Assembly (NCBI GenBank): GCA_031269335.1 | Contig: JAISZI010000083.1 | Coordinates: forward strand, 1-55,108 | Source: Puniceicoccales bacterium | Lineage (GTDB): Bacteria; Verrucomicrobiota; Verrucomicrobiia; Opitutales; UBA953 | Direction: 5' to 3' | Length of the DNA: 55,108 bases | In this document: in pieces, positions 15,459-28,000 of the stretch | Position numbering within the stretch: the first letter of the stretch is position 1 | Layout of the letters: every line of letters begins with the position of its first letter | Position numbers and translations under genes: made by a program | The notes under the pieces: generated by a model | What the model was told of the DNA's origin: nothing | Seen by the model: only the letters and a program-made list of their open reading frames with translations | The model's database searches: none

Positions 15459-16277
15459 ATGAAAACGAAACTAAAACGAACCATTCTGGCTTTCGTTGCG
15501 CTTGGAGCAGCCTGCACTGTCCATGCGCAGAAATTAGTCATTAAAGGCTCCGACACCCTTGGGGCAAAACTCGTGCCAATCCTTGCCGAGGAATACCGTG
15601 CGACGAACAAACAGGTCTTGTTTGAAATCGCCGCTGAAGGTTCTTCCACGGGAATCGCCGCGATAATCGAGGGCAACGCCAATATCGGCATGTCTTCGCG
15701 CCGTGCGAAAGCACCGGAAATCGCTTCCGCGACCGCGAAGGGCGTCCGCCTCAAACCCACGGTGGTAGCATACGACGGCATCGCCGTCGTAGTTAACAAG
15801 GCCAATCCCGTCGCGAACCTGACAAAGCGCCAGATTGAGCGAATCTTTACCGGAGACGTGGCGGACTGGGCGGCAGTCGGCGGAACACCGGGGGCGATTT
15901 CGCTCTACACGCGCAACACCGCATCAGGCACTTACGCCGATTGGCAGGAAATGGCGATGCGCAAGCGCGATTATGCCAAAAGCTCGCAGAAAATGGCGGG
16001 CAACGAGCAGATCATCGCCGAGGTTTCGCGCAACCCCGCCGGCATCGGCTACGTCGGCCTCGCTTACACGAATGCTCCCGGTGTCAAGGTCGTCGCGATA
16101 GGCGGGAGTGTCCCGACAAAGGCAAACGTGCTTGCAGGGAGTTACCCTTACGCACGCCCAACCTTCTTCTATACTAACGGTGATCCCGCCGGCGAAACCG
16201 AGCGGTTCGTCGAGTTCACCCTTGGCAAACGAGGACAAGCGATTGTCGAAAAAACCGGATTTGTGCCGGTGAAATAA
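15459..16277 (+). CDS. pstS: PstS, periplasmic phosphate-binding protein
   Basis: This is a 272-residue solute-binding protein with a signal peptide (about 1-23, ending TVHAQ). Ligand-site phrases are visible: IKGSDTLGAKLVPILAEEY, AAEGSSTGIAAIIEG, IGMSSRRAK and YTRNTASGTYADWQ. It delivers orthophosphate to the PstCA permease. Its length and motifs fit the compact PstS group. It lies between the porin and pstC in what looks like a single transcription unit. Confidence 0.95.
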   Translation: MKTKLKRTILAFVALGAACTVHAQKLVIKGSDTLGAKLVPILAEEYRATNKQVLFEIAAEGSSTGIAAIIEGNANIGMSSRRAKAPEIASATAKGVRLKPTVVAYDGIAVVVNKANPVANLTKRQIERIFTGDVADWAAVGGTPGAISLYTRNTASGTYADWQEMAMRKRDYAKSSQKMAGNEQIIAEVSRNPAGIGYVGLAYTNAPGVKVVAIGGSVPTKANVLAGSYPYARPTFFYTNGDPAGETERFVEFTLGKRGQAIVEKTGFVPVK

Positions 16278-16368
16278 CAGCCGACGGCGGCGACGGTGGC
16301 GGCAGAAACTTTCGAGGCTGCCGCGCCGTCGCCCCGTCGTTTTTCAAAAAAACTCCCCCTTTTTGTTA

Positions 16369-17832
16369 ATGAATCAGGACAAGACCATCCGCAGCTTTTT
16401 CGCCTGCAACGCCTTCCTCGTCGTGCTCTCGCTGCTGCTCATCATGTTGTTCCTCTTTCGCGAAGGCGTGCCATTTTTCGCAAAATACCACGATTCGCGC
16501 AGTCTTTACCGGAGCGCCGGTCTCGAATTCGTGGAGCACCTGCGCGACGCTGAGCGGAGACACGAACAACTCTGCGGAAAACTCGTCCAATTGCGCAGCA
16601 AGCTCGCCGCCGCCCTTTCCGGTTCGCCGAACGCCCGCGAACGCCTCACCGCATTTGACGCCTTTGACAACGCTTTCAGCGAAGCCGCCGATCCTTTGCG
16701 CGATCTGGCGGAGCGTCTTTCCTCGCAATCCCTTGCGACACGAGCTGCGGTTGCCTCCGCCACGGTTTCCGGTAGAGCCAATGCCCCTGCTGGAACATCT
16801 GCGGCGACATGGGCGCGGGCGGCACTCCCGGAAGTGCGCAACATATTGGCGGCACTCGCGGCGCAGCGGGCACACTTGGTCGAAATGCGCCCACGAGGGC
16901 TTTCCGCAGAGACAGACGCGGCACTCAACGCCTTTGCACATGCCGTTGAGCAAGACAGGACGGCGCTTGCCGAAACGGCGGCGGCGATGGCAGCGTGGGA
17001 CCCGTCCGCGCCGGTGTCGGCATTTTCTACGGCGGCAGCCTTTTTTTTCGGAGGAGAATGGCGCACGGCGAGTTTTTGGCAGGATTATTACGGCATTCTT
17101 CCCTTATTCAGCGGATCTCTGCTCGTGTGCGCGGTAGCACTCTCACTCGCGGTGCCCATCGGTGTCGCCGCCGCCGTCCACATAAGCCAAGTTGCGGGAC
17201 GCCGCGAGCGTTCGCTTGTCAAGCCAGCGATAGAATTTATCGCCGCTACGCCTTCGGTCGTTCTCGGTTTTTTTGGAATTAGCGTATTAGGTGGGACATT
17301 GAGGGATATCTCCCATTCACCGTGGCTTTCGTGGGTGCCCGGGTGCCCGTTTTCGGAACGGCTTAACGCGTTGACAGCCGGTTGCTTGCTTGCACTCGTC
17401 GCCACGCCAACAATTTTTACGCTCGCCGAGGACGCATTGGGAAACGTCTCCGAGTCTTGCAAGGATGCTTCCCTCGCCCTCGGTGCGTCGCGTTTGCAGA
17501 CGATAGTGCGCGTCGTGATTCCCTCCGCGCTTCCGGGCATCGTGTCGGCGTGTCTGCTGGGCTTCGGGCGTGTCATTGGCGAGACAATGATAGTGCTGTT
17601 GTGCGCGGGAAATCGCGTCGCTATCCCCGATTTTTCCGTGGGAGCAGGCGTTATCACCCAACCCGTGCACACGATGACGGGCATCATCGCGCAAGAGATG
17701 GGCGAAGTCGCTCACGGGGGAATCCACTATCGGGCACTGTTTCTCGTCGGGGCGGTGCTTTTCTGCCTAACCATGCTGATAAATCTCATCGTCCAGCACG
17801 TCACCCGCGGGCGCGTTTCGCCTGTGCACTAA
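16369..17832 (+). CDS. pstC: PstC, phosphate ABC transporter permease with large periplasmic insert
   Basis: This 487-residue inner-membrane permease has TM1 at about 12-32, followed by a ~200-residue extracytoplasmic insert rich in Ala, Arg and Glu and probably helical. The standard permease core starts near residue 240, with ILPLFSGSLLVCAVALSLAVPIG, TPSVVLGFFG and the EAA-like loop DASLALGASRLQTIVRVVIP. E. coli PstC is about 319 residues, so the insert accounts for the extra length. ATG 16369 is preferred over TTG 16363. Only 3 bp separate it from pstA. Confidence 0.93.
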   Translation: MNQDKTIRSFFACNAFLVVLSLLLIMLFLFREGVPFFAKYHDSRSLYRSAGLEFVEHLRDAERRHEQLCGKLVQLRSKLAAALSGSPNARERLTAFDAFDNAFSEAADPLRDLAERLSSQSLATRAAVASATVSGRANAPAGTSAATWARAALPEVRNILAALAAQRAHLVEMRPRGLSAETDAALNAFAHAVEQDRTALAETAAAMAAWDPSAPVSAFSTAAAFFFGGEWRTASFWQDYYGILPLFSGSLLVCAVALSLAVPIGVAAAVHISQVAGRRERSLVKPAIEFIAATPSVVLGFFGISVLGGTLRDISHSPWLSWVPGCPFSERLNALTAGCLLALVATPTIFTLAEDALGNVSESCKDASLALGASRLQTIVRVVIPSALPGIVSACLLGFGRVIGETMIVLLCAGNRVAIPDFSVGAGVITQPVHTMTGIIAQEMGEVAHGGIHYRALFLVGAVLFCLTMLINLIVQHVTRGRVSPVH

Positions 17833-17835
17833 TTT

Positions 17836-18930
17836 ATGGAAAACGGTTCTCAAAACGACACAGGCAACCCCTTCGCTGCCACCAACATTCGCGGTGCCAC
17901 CACGGAAAAGGCGGTGTTCGTCTTGTTGCGCACCGTGACGCTGCTCCTGTTATTCTGCGGATTTGCCGTAATAGGGCGCGTCGCCATAAAGGGCACCGGC
18001 ACCGTATTAGACGCATTCGAGCGCACCGACACCTTCCCGTGGTTCACTAATACCTTTTTGACCCGCACGCCGGAAACCTTGCACGTTTTCAAAGAAGACG
18101 GGCAGATGCGCACGCTGGGCGACAGTGCTTTTCGCACCCACCAGAAAGCACGGGAAGAAGACGCCCGCGTTCGCGGGGAAACACCTACGCCGCTTGTCGT
18201 GGTGGAAAGCCACGCCCACGCGGCTGGCGGCATCCTGCCTTGTTTGGCGGGGAGCGCGTTGTTGACGGGTGGCTCGATGTTAATCGCGCTTCTTCTGGGG
18301 GTCTCGTGCGCGATCTACCTCAGCGAATACGCCGGAAACGGGCGTTTTGTCCGTCTCGTGCGTCTCTCAATTCTGAATCTCGCGGGGGTTCCTTCCATTG
18401 TTTTCGGATTGTTTGGGTTCAGCCTGTTCGTGACGTTTTTCGGGTGGAATGTGTCGCTGTTAGCCGGTTGGTGCACGCTCGCACTCATGGCATTGCCGGC
18501 GGTTATCACCGCATCAGAAGAGGCATTGCGAGCGGTGCCGACGAGTTGGCGCGAAGGCGGGTTGGCTCTGGGGGCGACGCACTGGCAGGTCATTCAAAAA
18601 AACGTGCTTCCCCGAGCCACGCCCGGGCTATTGACAGCGGCGATACTCGGTGTGGCGCGGGTAGCGGGCGAGACAGCGCCGATCATGTTCACCGCCGCCT
18701 ACGTCGTCCGCAATGAGCTGCCGTGGGAAGCGGGCAGCCTGCGAGAATTTGTGTTTCAAGGCGTCATGGCATTGCCTTACCACATCTATGTCATTTCCGC
18801 GAAAGTGCCGCAAAACGAGTTCACCGAAAAGACACAATACGGAACGGCGCTTGTGTATCTCGTTTTCGTTATGCTGTTTGCCGCCGCCGCCGTCATCTCG
18901 CGCAATAGACTTCGCCCACACCGTGGATAA
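17836..18930 (+). CDS. pstA: PstA, phosphate ABC transporter permease
   Basis: This 364-residue partner of PstC has TM1 at about 32-55, then a ~70-residue extracytoplasmic insert. The permease core follows, with LTGGSMLIALLLGVSCAIYLSEYAG, GVPSIVFGLFGF and the coupling loop EGGLALGATHWQVIQKNVLPRA. It is longer than E. coli PstA (about 296), again because of the insert. The ATPase PstB and the regulator PhoU, usually next, are not present; a giant autotransporter gene follows 128 bp downstream instead. Confidence 0.93.
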   Translation: MENGSQNDTGNPFAATNIRGATTEKAVFVLLRTVTLLLLFCGFAVIGRVAIKGTGTVLDAFERTDTFPWFTNTFLTRTPETLHVFKEDGQMRTLGDSAFRTHQKAREEDARVRGETPTPLVVVESHAHAAGGILPCLAGSALLTGGSMLIALLLGVSCAIYLSEYAGNGRFVRLVRLSILNLAGVPSIVFGLFGFSLFVTFFGWNVSLLAGWCTLALMALPAVITASEEALRAVPTSWREGGLALGATHWQVIQKNVLPRATPGLLTAAILGVARVAGETAPIMFTAAYVVRNELPWEAGSLREFVFQGVMALPYHIYVISAKVPQNEFTEKTQYGTALVYLVFVMLFAAAAVISRNRLRPHRG

Positions 18931-19058
18931 TGCCACCGCCGCCCGCCGTTTTCATAGCAGGCACCCACCGTTTTTCTTTGCGTTTTATAGCAATTCTTCC
19001 ATTGCTACTGCCTCCTTCCGGCATTGTTCTTGCCACAACCTATCTCCTTTCGCAGACC

Positions 19059-22000
19059 ATGAAAAAATCCTTTCTCTCTTTTCGCCAGCGTTCCGCCACG
19101 AAAACGTCCCCGTCAGCGACGTCTTTTTCCCTGAGATGCTCCATGAGTCGCGGGTTGCTCGCCGCCGCCGCCAGTCTCCTCGCGGGCATGTCTCTGCCGA
19201 GTCTACAAGCAGACTACATTGTGCCAGCAAGAACTTTTAGCTTATACGGCGACCCGAATGTCGGCGGATATGATGCTTCGTCGGGGACAATCTACGTCAT
19301 CAATGATGACTCAACGGCACTTATTACGCAAGGGGATGTCTCGCCCAATAACTATGTCATTAAGGGCGGCGGTCACGCTGACTACATTACCACTCCCGGA
19401 GCGTTGCAAATCATTTATGGAGCGGTAGTTTCGGGAAATGTGACCATAGCCGGAGACACCATCATTTCCTCGCAAGTTACCGGACTCAAGGGCACGACAG
19501 GGACAATCAGCGGGCGGCTGCTCGAGGACCCCGAAGCGACGGGGACGCTCACCTTGACACTCGGCTGGCCGGTCTGGAGTTCAGCCACCCCCATTGAGGC
19601 GAGCGCGAGCACGCTCATCCTTCTCGGAGATAACGCTGGTTTCACGGGAGACATCAGGATAGGGCTTCACACAACGCTGCAACTCGGCAATGGCGGCGAT
19701 TTCGGCGATCTCGCCAGTGCACGAGCCATCACCTTCCTCGGCAATGCCGCCGATGGGGCTCGGCTCGTCGTGAACCGCGCTGGCACCATCACCATTTCCA
19801 GCATCATTGCCGGTCCAGGCAGCATCGAGAAACTGGGCACTGGGACACTGAACTTAGCCAGAGAGGCATTCACCACCCCCAGCACTTTCACAGGCGACCT
19901 AATCGTGCGCCAAGGCACGCTCGCCTTCAACGGCATCGACGTATTGGGCAGCGGAAATAAAAACATCAACTTGCACGAGGGAACTACGCTCTCTTACTCG
20001 GGCGCAGCCGACATCCTTGATTTTCCCGAAAGAATTACCGTCAACCTCAGCGGCAATGCCACCCTCGAAATCCCGTCTTCCACCGAGACGATTCTGCCCA
20101 TCCTCAAAAGTAGTAGCGTAGGTGGAAAACGCCTCACTAAAGTCGGTTCTGGGGTGCTCACCTTGTCCGGCACTACCGACAACACGGGCGCGGGCTTGGC
20201 GGCATCCGCCGGCACCGTAAACCTCGCAAAAGTGGACAGCTCCTCGGGCGTGCACGCTATTTCCTCCGGCGGTTTGGGAATAAGCGGCGACGCCCAGGTC
20301 ATCATCACCGGCACGGGCGGCGACCAAATCGCCGACGACGCCCCCGTAAACATAGCGGACACGGGAACGTTTGACCTAAACGGCAACAACGAAGCCATCG
20401 GCGCATTAACAGGTGTCCAGTCTGCTGTCATCAACAACTTATTGGATACCCCCGTCACTTTTTCTGTCGGCTCCAATGTCGCAGCCGCCAACAACATTTA
20501 CGCCGGATCAATAGAAGGAAATATAGACTTCGTTAAAAAAGGCGCAGACACGCTCATTATCACCGGAAACTTGAATTATACAGGATCGACAACTATTGAC
20601 GGCGGTGTGTTGCAAGTAGGCAACGGAACGTCGTCCGGCGCACTCGGCAGCGCAACAACTGCCATTACCGTGAACAGTTCGGGAACGCTCGCCTTTAACC
20701 TCGTCCCACAACCCGGGAATGCACTCACATTTTCACGAGAAATCATTGGCACCGGCAGCCTGCGTAAAGACGGCTCTTCGACATTAACGCTCACAGGCGC
20801 AGCATCCTACACGGGAGCAACCATCGTCACCGGCGGAGTGCTTGTCTTAGGAGCCGAAGCAGCCCCGTCCTCTTTAGCCGTGCAAATTTCCGATGGAGCA
20901 CAAGTGCGCGTCGGCGCAACCGGCGGGGGCGAATTTACACTCACTTCTCCGACGCAAGCATCTTACGCCGGACATACAGGCACTTCCACCTTGCCGGATA
21001 TCGACGGTTCCGTCTCCCTTGCCAACGGGCACACCTTGACCGTCGGCGGCGTAAAAACACTCGAAACACTAAGCATCTCCGGCGATCTCAAACTGGATGC
21101 AAGTACAGCAAAAGTTTCCCTCGGCAACAGCGGTCTAAGCGACCTCATAACCGCAAAAAATGTCCAACTCCTCTCCAGCACCGCCGGAACTGTCAAGTTG
21201 GAGTTAAATTTCTTAAATGGCGTCCAAACGGGAAATTACAACCTGATACATTGGGAAGAAGCCGGAATCGCAGAAAGCCAATTGCCAGTGTTTAATTTAA
21301 GTTTGGCGGGCGGACCAATGCCCACCCCACGCGATGGCTCTGGGACAACAGTTTCTGACAACCTGTCATTGAGAATAAACATCGAAAACAAGAATCTTGT
21401 TTTAGAATTTGCCGGCAACGGAAACCACCGTTTGCGCTGGGCATCCACGTCTTCTACATGGAAGGCAAATAATGATAGTCCAGTCCCCGACGATGGCGGC
21501 ATTGCTCTTTCGGAAAAATGGACGGATATTTCCACAGGCGACACCCCCTCCGTCTTTTATGATTATGACCTTGTAGAATTTGACGCTCCAACAAGCAGCA
21601 CGTCTCCCAACATTTCCATCTCGGGCGATGTGACTCCGTCTCGAATCACTATATTAGGCGGAAACCATACTTTCACACTCGCGGCGGCAACAGTAGCTGC
21701 AGATACCTATGTAGGCGGCGGTGGTAAAATCACCGGAAAAGCAGACATTTTGAAAGATGGCACCGGCACGCTAACAATACGCGGCGCACACGATTTCACA
21801 GGTGTAGTTGAAATAAGTGAAGGCGTGGTGAACCTGGAAGATACAAGCATAAATACTGGTTCTGCGGGTAATCCCACCGTCATTTCTTACACAACGTTAA
21901 TAGGTAACTATGGCGACGCCAGTGCGATAGGTGCCGGCACAACCCCTGCTTCGATCCTGTTTAAGAGCGGACAAAATACGACGCTGAGATTCTCCGGCAC

Positions 22001-25000
22001 GACAGCGCAAAAAACAAACCGCAGTTTTACCCTCGGTGCGCAAAGCAGCACGTCGGCAGGAGGAAGAATTGAAATAATGACAAACCCAATTGTCATTTTT
22101 AATGGGACAGATCCCATCGCTTATGAAGGCACCGGAAATCGTAAATTAACCCTCGCGGGAAGCATGGGTTCTACGACTGCTACCGAGTTTTGTGGCGGCG
22201 TAATGAGCCTGCCCTTGGAGGATCCTATCAATGGAAAACTCACTATAGAAAAAAGCGGTTCGGGAACGTGGTATTTGCAAAAAAACACCATCGACCACAC
22301 CTATTCCGGCGGAATTATACTCACCGGCGGAACGCTCGCTATCGGGCAAGATTCATTAGGCGCAGTCCCAGAAGTTTTCGACGCAGATAGTTTAACCATC
22401 AACGACGGCGCAATTATCCGCAACTTGAAATATACCGGAGACGGAACCTCCGCCCCAACTGCGGCCGACGTAACCGTTGAGGACATAGTGTTTGAAGCAA
22501 CCCGCGGCATCTACCTCACCCGCACCAGCACCGCAACTACCGGCTCTGTTTTCAGGATAGGCCAAACCAAAAATGACAGCACCATAACTGTTAACAGTGC
22601 CATTAGCGGTAGCGGCATGTTGACGGTAGATGGCTTCGGCACACTGGAACTCGCCGGCGTTAACACCTTCTCGGGCGGTTTCAGAATTTTGGGCAACGCA
22701 ACAGTAAAAGTCGGCGAATCTGGCACAGAGGCGATTCCCCATGCCTCTATCAGTGAAGCAGCAGGTGTGTCTTTGGAAGCGGGAGCCACGCTGTCCCTCA
22801 ACGGAAGTGATGTGATTATCCGTAGGTTCTCAGACAGCCGAGGAACTATTATCAATGATGTAATAGCCACAACCAGCACGTTAATAGTGGATGCTCCGAG
22901 TTCGACAGCATCAACTTTTAGAGGAAATTTAGAAGAAGGAACTGACGCGCAACTCGCACTCACTAAAAAAGGAACGGGAGCCTTAAACCTGCAGCTTGGA
23001 AATGACTCAAACTTCTCCGGTCCCATCCGCGTTGAAGCCGGAAGATTAGCACTCAATGACGGCGGAGCCGGATCAACGGACAACCCTATCGGCAATGCCT
23101 CTGTCATCATTGTCGATAATAACGCTACACTCGACTTGCGCGGTTCCTCCATTACCGCAAAACAAGAAACAGACGGAGGCGGAAATCCAGTAACAGACGT
23201 CAATGGAAATCCAGTAATTGAACTACGCAGGACAATCTACATAACCGGTGCCGGTGCCGCTGACGCCGGTGCCCTCGCCAATTCCCTAATCGGTGGTAAT
23301 GCTACAGCAGATAATGTCACCTTGCTCGGAAATGCAACAATCAAAACTGCAGCGTTCCTTGAACTGTCTCGTGTGCGCGGAACGGGAAGTTTAACACTCG
23401 GCGCAAGCCTGCAAACTGGCGGAGCCGGTTTTTATATTCGTGGAACTAATCTTTATCCCACCCCAAGCATTGAGCTTACACCCGGCGCAACAGGTGTCGC
23501 GAGTGCGTTAAACGTGAACACCTACGTGCGCGTGACTGCTGCTGCCAACGAAACCGTATCCGTCGGTGCAATTAACATCAACGCCGACGGAAACTTACTT
23601 CTCGAAACGCTCGACAGCACCGTCAGACAAATCATTAAAAAAGACACCCCTACCGCCGTCACCGGCACCCTCACTCTCATAGAAAGTACCGAGCAAGAAT
23701 TCCAGTTCCTATCCGGCGTTGCAAGTTCCCGGATAACACACATCTCAGAGGTTTTCGAAGAAAGTGTCGGCACCATTATTTTCGATACGCCCGATCTCGC
23801 TGCCGCAACGGGCTTTACCCGTTTCGACGGGAGAATCGGGTCAATTGCCACCGCCGATCCCGGTACTGGATCAGCAAACCTGCATCTCACGAAACGTGGT
23901 CCCGGCGAATACACCTTAAGCAACCCATCAAGCGATTACATCGGAAACACGCGAATCGAAGATGGCACCCTCATACTTAATGCTGTGCTTACAAACGGAA
24001 CAACCGGAACCGGAGTTTTAGGCGCAGCCGATATTTTAGACGCAGGACGTCTCGTGATTGGTAACGCATCTTTGACGGCAACGCTGCGCGATATTTCTAA
24101 CGTGCTTTCTACAACTGAACGCCTGCTTACTATCTCAGCTGCCGGTGCCGTTATAGAAAGTGATTACAATCGATCGGGAGTGATTGCTAATTCCCGTGGA
24201 CCGGGGCTGCAATTCAATGCAGTGGGAGCCATCCGGTTTGAAACACCTAATCCCTCCGGCGTGACACTGGTGCTCGGCGGGGACAAAGACCCCTCTGCCG
24301 AGGCCGCGTCCAATGTCTTCGCCCCGTCTATTCCGGACGCCCCAGGGGGAATCCCAACAGCCCTCGTCAAACGCGGATTGGGCGAATGGGTGCTCGGTAG
24401 AGAAAACACGCGAAATACTTACACCGGCGGGACAACCATATTAGCGGGGACTCTCGCTCTCGGCTCCGCAACAGCTTTGCCCGAAGGGACCGAACTTCTA
24501 ATCGGGGGCGAATCTTCCTACGGAAGATTACGCATCAATGGACACAGCGTAAGACTCGAAAACCTCCGCGCATCAAGCGAAACGGGGAGTATGAACGAAA
24601 TCGTGAACGGTGCCCTACAACAAGGAGGTCCAAACTGGCCAACCGTCACCCTTAATGTGGCGAATGCCACCCAGACAAGTGTGTTCACCGGTAGCCTCGG
24701 CTCGACCGGTGACTATTTCGACTCTTCTGTTTACGACAATGCTTTCCATGTTATTAAAGAAGGTCCGGGCACCCAAGTCCTTTCGGGCGGTATTTACTAC
24801 AGCGGAGACACCGAAGTGCGCGAGGGTGAGTTACGCCTCGTTGGTATAGGCGAATTTGCGGCAAAAACTCATGTTTTTATTGGCGCCCCAGAAGGAGTAA
24901 CTCCCTCCGTCGCACCTTGGATAAACGTGTCTCAACTTCCCGAAGGTCTTTACATTCGCGCCTCCGGGCAGATCGTCGGACAGTCCACCCGATCACAAAA

Positions 25001-28000
25001 TAACCTCGTCGCCGGAAACATGGCAAGCGTTGTTCAAAATGGTGACGGAAAATACCAAGTGCGTATCGACAACACCCGCAATATCCAAGGCGATATCCGC
25101 CTCGCAGGCGGTAACATTCGCATAGGCGGTCAAAAGTATTTCGTAGAAGAACATGATATAGATGGGAATCCCATAATTGTTACTAAGGTGGAGGATACCG
25201 TCGCAAGACTCACAATCGCGGGCAATCTTTACAGCGTTAACAACTCCCGTTCCAGTCTCTACTATACCTTCGGCATCGAATCTTTTATAGAAAATCAAGA
25301 TGTCCCCGAAGACACCGAGCAAGCAGCAAGAGCAAAACTTCCCACTTCCGACTACCTCGTAGCAAATCATGTTGACTTCCAAGGCGTTGTCCAAATTGTG
25401 ATAGATACGAGCACGTCGGGGCGCTTGGACAGTGGAACGGAAGCCGCGCCAGTTTCCTATCCCATTATTTCCTACAATACAATAAGCGAAATAAGTCTCT
25501 CCCGCCTGCAAGTCGCAATCACCGACGAACGCTATAATATCTCCTTCCATAACGAATCTTCCACCCGGACCCTCTACATGGACGTGGTCGGAAAAACGGG
25601 CGGGAGAATCTACTGGGTCGGCAACGAAGATGCCGAAACGCAACAATGGGGCGACCCCGCCGCAAACGGCGTGAACTTTGTCCTTGCCTCCGACGCCCGC
25701 GTTTCTTTCGCTCCCGGCAATCACGCCGTTTTCGATGACCGTGTGCAGCTGTCCCCCCTCCGCGTCATCACTATCTCATCCCAAGGCGTGATACTTGGCG
25801 CAGCCACTTTCGACTCGAGATTAGATTACACCCTCGCCGAATCAGGAGGTCCAATGAAAGGCGAAGGCTATCTCGAAAAATACGGCGAAGGCACCCTCTT
25901 TATTAACAACGCGAACACCTACACTGGCGGAACTTATCTCGGCAAAGGAAAAATCGTCCTCGGAAACGAATCCGCTCTCTCTACCGGAACCATTTATTTA
26001 CAAGGCGGAACACTCGTAAGTAACGGCAATGCCCGCATCCTTCCCAACACCGTTTATGTGCAGGGAACGACAACAGTAGATACCTCCGGCGGCAATATCA
26101 CCTTCGCGGGAGAACTCAGCGACGGCGCCACAGAACAACACCTCGGCACTCTCGTAAAAATAGGTTCGGGAACTCTCTCCCTGACCGGTTCAAACGAAAA
26201 CTTCACCGGGTTATTCCAATTAACTGCCGGCACCCTCTCCCTCGGTCCCAACGCAAACCCTGCCAATGCAACTTTCTCCATCGCCGCCGATACTTATTTA
26301 ACTGTGACGTTTGAGGGAGATCGCGACATAGTACTCGGCTCAGTCGAAGGTTCGGGCACTATTTACAGTGTCACGCCGGGCGCGAAAAATTTCCGCGTCG
26401 GCAACGCTTCCGATGGCGTTGCTGTTTTCTCCGGCGCCATCACAGACGGAACAGACGGCTCAGTGCAACTTACAAAAGAAGGCGATGGCACTCTTGTTCT
26501 CACAGGAAATGCAAATACCTATACGGGCGGAACCATTGTCTCAAAAGGAACACTGCAAATAGGAGGAGGCTCCCATAACGGTTCCGTCGGAAACGCACTC
26601 GCGCCCATCTTCATAGAGAGAGATGCTAAACTCGTCTTTAACGGCGATCGCTTACTGGACAATCAACTCGCCCAAGATATATCCGGGACAGGGACACTCG
26701 AAAAACAAAATACTAACGCTCTCATAATCGTTCACGACAATGATAACTTCTCCGGAAAAGTTGTTATTTCCGGTGGCGAGTTCCGTTTAGGCAAGGGCGA
26801 AGGGTCTGGTTCTGTCGGCTCTGCAACAATTTACAACGACGCCACCCTCGTCTTAAATCGCGGTGGCGGGGACTACACCATGGGTAATAACATAAGCGGA
26901 ACCGGCGATATCCAAAAATTAGATGGAAGCCGCCTCACTTATATAGGCGATAATACTTCCTCCGGAAATACGCTTGTTTACCTCGGAACACTCTCAATCG
27001 GAAACGGTGCGCTCGAACGCAATCAACTTTATAGTGCGCAAACTATTTATCTGCTCGGCAGCACGCTTGAATTGAATCCGGGAGCGGGCGGTATCAACCT
27101 CAGCGCGGATATTACAGGCGTCGCTGGCACCGTGGATAAGATCGGCACACACACCGCCGTCCTCGCCGGCGATGTTTCGTTTAGCGGTGCCGTAAATCTC
27201 AAGGGCGGCGTGCTCCAAATAGGCGACGGTGCTGATAGAGGTTCAATCCAAGGAAGCGCGCAAATCCACCTCGAAACAGGCACCCTCATTATTAGCCGAT
27301 CCGATACAGCAGAATTGAGCGGGCGCATCTATTCTACCGGCGGCGGCGAAATCCGCATCACGGGCGGCACTACAGGAACAGGCACCGTTATTTTATCCGA
27401 AAATAATGAAATCAGCGGCACCGTAAGCGTCGAAAACCACGCCACTCTCCAAATTGGCAGAGGCGAATACAGCGGCTCCTTTAACAGCACCAACGCCGCT
27501 GTGAATGTCCAACTCGCCAGGGGCGCAACGCTCGCCTTCAGCCACAACGGCGACGATGTCCGCACCGGAAGCACACTATTCATAAACGGCTCCGGTAATT
27601 TCGTAAAACGTGGTCCAGGCACAACCTTCTTTGACAGCGTCGGCTACCACGTCGGCGGAACCATCGTTGAAGAAGGTCGCTTGATAATTTCTACAAGCAA
27701 TCTCCCCCGTGCGCTACTTGATCCAACTTACGACCCCGAAGGCCTCTCTTACCTCGCCGCAAATGGCGAAGGCATCCTCGAATTGCGCAACGGAGACATC
27801 CCCTTCACCCTCGAAAGACATATCCGCGGCACCGGCACCGTTGCTCTCGGCGCGGACGATAATGTTGGCGTAGGAACATACACCCGTTTCGACTTCGTCC
27901 CCGCTAACAACTCCGGCATTCTCCACGCTATCGAAGTCGGCGAACGCACTCTCCTCAACTTCGGTGCCGACGCCGCAGCTCGCCTCAACGCCGAACAACT

